Positions 6,704 through 8,528 of a stretch of 8,528 nt of DNA are shown here, one piece after another. The translations under genes were made by a program, and so were the position numbers. Origin of the DNA: an uncultured Clostridium sp. (GTDB lineage Bacteria; Bacillota; Clostridia; Christensenellales; Borkfalkiaceae); the NCBI GenBank assembly GCA_900555925.1, contig USMU01000067.1, positions 1-8,528 on the forward strand. The letters run 5' to 3'. The notes beneath the pieces were generated by a model that was given only the letters and a program-made list of their open reading frames with translations, was not told where the DNA came from and searched no databases. Numbering within the stretch: position 1 is the first letter of the stretch; each line of letters begins with the position of its first letter.

Positions 6704-8528
6704 TCAAAGAGGGCCGTACTTGCTTTCAAACTCCTCTTTGGTAATGAGAACCTTTCTCGCCTTTGCTCCGTCAAATGCGGAGATATAGCCCATGTCCTCC
6801 ATCCATTCGATAATTTTTCCGGCCTTATTATAGCCCACGGAACACTTGCGCTGGATCATGGAGATAGAAGCGCTGCCGCTCTGGATAATAAACCGAAGGG
6901 CTTCGATATATACCTCTTCGATTCCCTCGTCGTCGCCTCCTCCGTCTCCGTCGTCGCTCTGCGATTTCATGTTGTTAATAAAGGCAGAAACGGTCTCGTC
7001 GTATTCCGCTTCGTTATTCGCTTTAATGTAATTGATAACCTTTTGGGCATCTTCGGAGGAAATGGAAGCGCCCTGCACACGGGTAGGAGCATTCATTCCC
7101 GCCATAATATAGAGCAGGTCGCCGTTTCCCAAAAGTTTCTGCGCGCCCGAAGCGTCGAGAATGACCCTCGAATCCACTTCCGCGGCCACGGAAAACGCGA
7201 TTCGCGTAGGCAGATTTCCCTTGATGACGCCGGTGATGACGTCCGCGGAGGGACGTTGCGTCGCAAGGATCAAATGAATTCCCGCGGCGCGGGATTTCTG
7301 CGTGAGGTTTTGAATTCTGTCTTCAACTTCCTTCTTTGCAGCCAGCATCAAGTCGGCCAACTCGTCCACGATAATGACGATTTTCGCCAGCTTTTCCTCT
7401 CCCGGCTGTAAATTTGCGTTATACTCGTCGATATTGACGACATACGTTCCCGAACGGCTCTTTTGCTCGAACAGGCCATATCTGCGGTTCATTTCCCCTA
7501 TTGCCCAGTTGAGACTCTGAATCACTTTATTAATATCCGTGATAATTTCATTGATCATCAGATGAGGCAAATGGTCATAAATGACGAATTCCGTCTTTTT
7601 AGGGTCTATCAGAATGAGTCGGAGATCGTCGGGAGAATATTTGTAAATGAGACTGATGATAAGGCTTCTGAGGAATACGCTCTTACCCGAACCGGAAGCG
7701 CCCGCTACGAGCAGGTGCGTCATTTTACAGATATCGCCGTAAATCTTACGATTGCCGACGTCCTTTCCCATCGCAAACACCAACGAGGTGGGCTTGGACT
7801 TCACAAATCCTTCTCCCGTAAGCATACAGCCGAGCTGAACGTACTGACGATTTTTATTGGGAACTTCGATACTCACCGCACCGTCCTCAAAGTTCGGGTA
7901 AATATTTACCCCTTTGCTCGCATAGAGGCTCATGGCGATTTCCTGATCCAAAGCAACGACCTTCTTTGCGGAAATGTTGCGGGGAATAACTACATTATAG
8001 CGCGTAACGGTGGGGCCGTAAGTAACGGAAGCGATGGTTGCGTCCGTCACTTTGAAGGCGTCCAACGTCTCCAAAATCGTCATTTTGTTGTTTTCCACTT
8101 CCTCCGCATTGGAATCGGGTTCTACGTCTCTGCAATCGAAATAATCCAACGGAGCTGGCTGATAAGGCTTATGCACCCGAGGTTTCGGTACAGGCGGCGG
8201 AACGGGACGAGGAGGTTCTTCAAATGTCTGTTCCCGTCGGTCGGAAACAAACGGATCGCTCCTGTCGCGCGAGGAAAGTCTGTCGGAAGGTTCTTCGGAA
8301 ATGTTTCCCCTTCTGCTGTCTGAAAAATCCGATCGAAGCGTATACGGATCTTCCTCCTCTTCGTCGAAAATATCTTTTCTGTCCGTGGCGGGAAGTTCGT
8401 CCTCCTCTCTTCCGGACTCAAAAACGGAACGCTCTCCGCCGCGCACGTCGGGTTCTTCCGAATCCAACAGACCGCGGGAAGAATTCCTGTCGGAAAAGTC
8501 TCGTCCGAAGCCGTCTCTGCCGTTCGTC
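6704..8528 (-). CDS. ftsK: DNA translocase FtsK/SpoIIIE, C-terminal part (5' end outside window)
   Basis: FtsK/SpoIIIE proteins are hexameric, septum-located ATPase motors that pump chromosomal DNA at division or into the forespore. The frame is open from the window edge (first full codon at 8527), giving 607 residues; the membrane domain lies outside. Numbered from the edge, residues 1-165 are a low-complexity linker rich in Asp, Glu, Arg and Ser, with a proline-rich stretch at 104-126. The alpha/beta motor follows, with Walker A GASGSGKS at 276-283 (7702-7679) and Walker B IVIIVDELADLM with D388 and E389. A short Asp/Gly hinge (about 523-537) leads to the winged-helix gamma domain (539-602; GSASISMIQRK, VGYNKAGKIIEWM), which reads the polar guide sequences on DNA. 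An internal TTG at 8467 could be taken as a start, but the frame continues upstream in the same linker composition, so the gene is simply cut by the window. Whether it acts as FtsK, SpoIIIE or SftA cannot be told here. Confidence 0.95.
   Translation of the reverse strand, partial: TNGRDGFGRDFSDRNSSRGLLDSEEPDVRGGERSVFESGREEDELPATDRKDIFDEEEEDPYTLRSDFSDSRRGNISEEPSDRLSSRDRSDPFVSDRREQTFEEPPRPVPPPVPKPRVHKPYQPAPLDYFDCRDVEPDSNAEEVENNKMTILETLDAFKVTDATIASVTYGPTVTRYNVVIPRNISAKKVVALDQEIAMSLYASKGVNIYPNFEDGAVSIEVPNKNRQYVQLGCMLTGEGFVKSKPTSLVFAMGKDVGNRKIYGDICKMTHLLVAGASGSGKSVFLRSLIISLIYKYSPDDLRLILIDPKKTEFVIYDHLPHLMINEIITDINKVIQSLNWAIGEMNRRYGLFEQKSRSGTYVVNIDEYNANLQPGEEKLAKIVIIVDELADLMLAAKKEVEDRIQNLTQKSRAAGIHLILATQRPSADVITGVIKGNLPTRIAFSVAAEVDSRVILDASGAQKLLGNGDLLYIMAGMNAPTRVQGASISSEDAQKVINYIKANNEAEYDETVSAFINNMKSQSDDGDGGGDDEGIEEVYIEALRFIIQSGSASISMIQRKCSVGYNKAGKIIEWMEDMGYISAFDGAKARKVLITKEEFESKYGPL

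Noticed and set aside
6681..6704. AT-only inverted repeat (ATAAAA...TTTTAT) right after the ftsK stop, considered as terminator
   Set aside because: The stem has only A-T pairs, has internal mismatches and no GC core, so it is too weak to call an intrinsic terminator.
7463..8323. Plus-strand ORF of 286 codons opposite ftsK
   Set aside because: It lies wholly antisense to the conserved FtsK motor and linker; its composition mirrors that gene and no family features are seen.
8465..8467. TTG as the start codon of the ftsK reading frame
   Set aside because: The frame is open to the window edge with the same linker composition, and FtsK proteins need an N-terminal membrane domain upstream; this is an edge effect, not a start.

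Overview
This window looks like the housekeeping core of a Bacillota chromosome, most likely an uncultured gut-type Clostridia. The gene order (ftsK/spoIIIE, rimO, pgsA, cinA, recA, then rny), the strong AGGAGG-type ribosome binding sites and the protein sequences all point that way; the exact lineage cannot be read from the window. Every real gene lies on the minus strand, so transcription runs from high to low coordinates. I see no mobile elements, CRISPR array, tRNA or rRNA.

Layout in the direction of transcription. (1) 8528-6704: C-terminal 607 residues of an FtsK/SpoIIIE DNA translocase, whose membrane domain lies outside the window. (2) A 90-base gap with a perfect extended -10 promoter. 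(3) 6613-476: five tightly packed genes, rimO, pgsA (ATGA overlap), cinA, recA and nadE, probably one operon, closed by an intrinsic terminator at 436-406. (4) A sigma-A-type promoter at 345-317, a leader of about 98 bases, and the start of rny (RNase Y) from 212 to the window edge.

The cluster joins translation quality (RimO, ribosomal protein S12 methylthiolation), phospholipid synthesis (PgsA), NMN salvage (CinA C-terminal domain), recombination and repair (RecA) and the last step of NAD synthesis (NadE). recA sits directly between two NAD-metabolism genes, which fits the fact that bacterial DNA ligase uses NAD and releases NMN.

The most notable observation is an in-frame TAA at codon 46 of rny. 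It falls just after the membrane anchor, and the RNase Y reading frame continues undisturbed behind it. Second is a CinA whose N-terminal COG1058-like domain has lost its signature motifs while the C-terminal amidohydrolase domain is intact. I found no convincing new multi-gene system.
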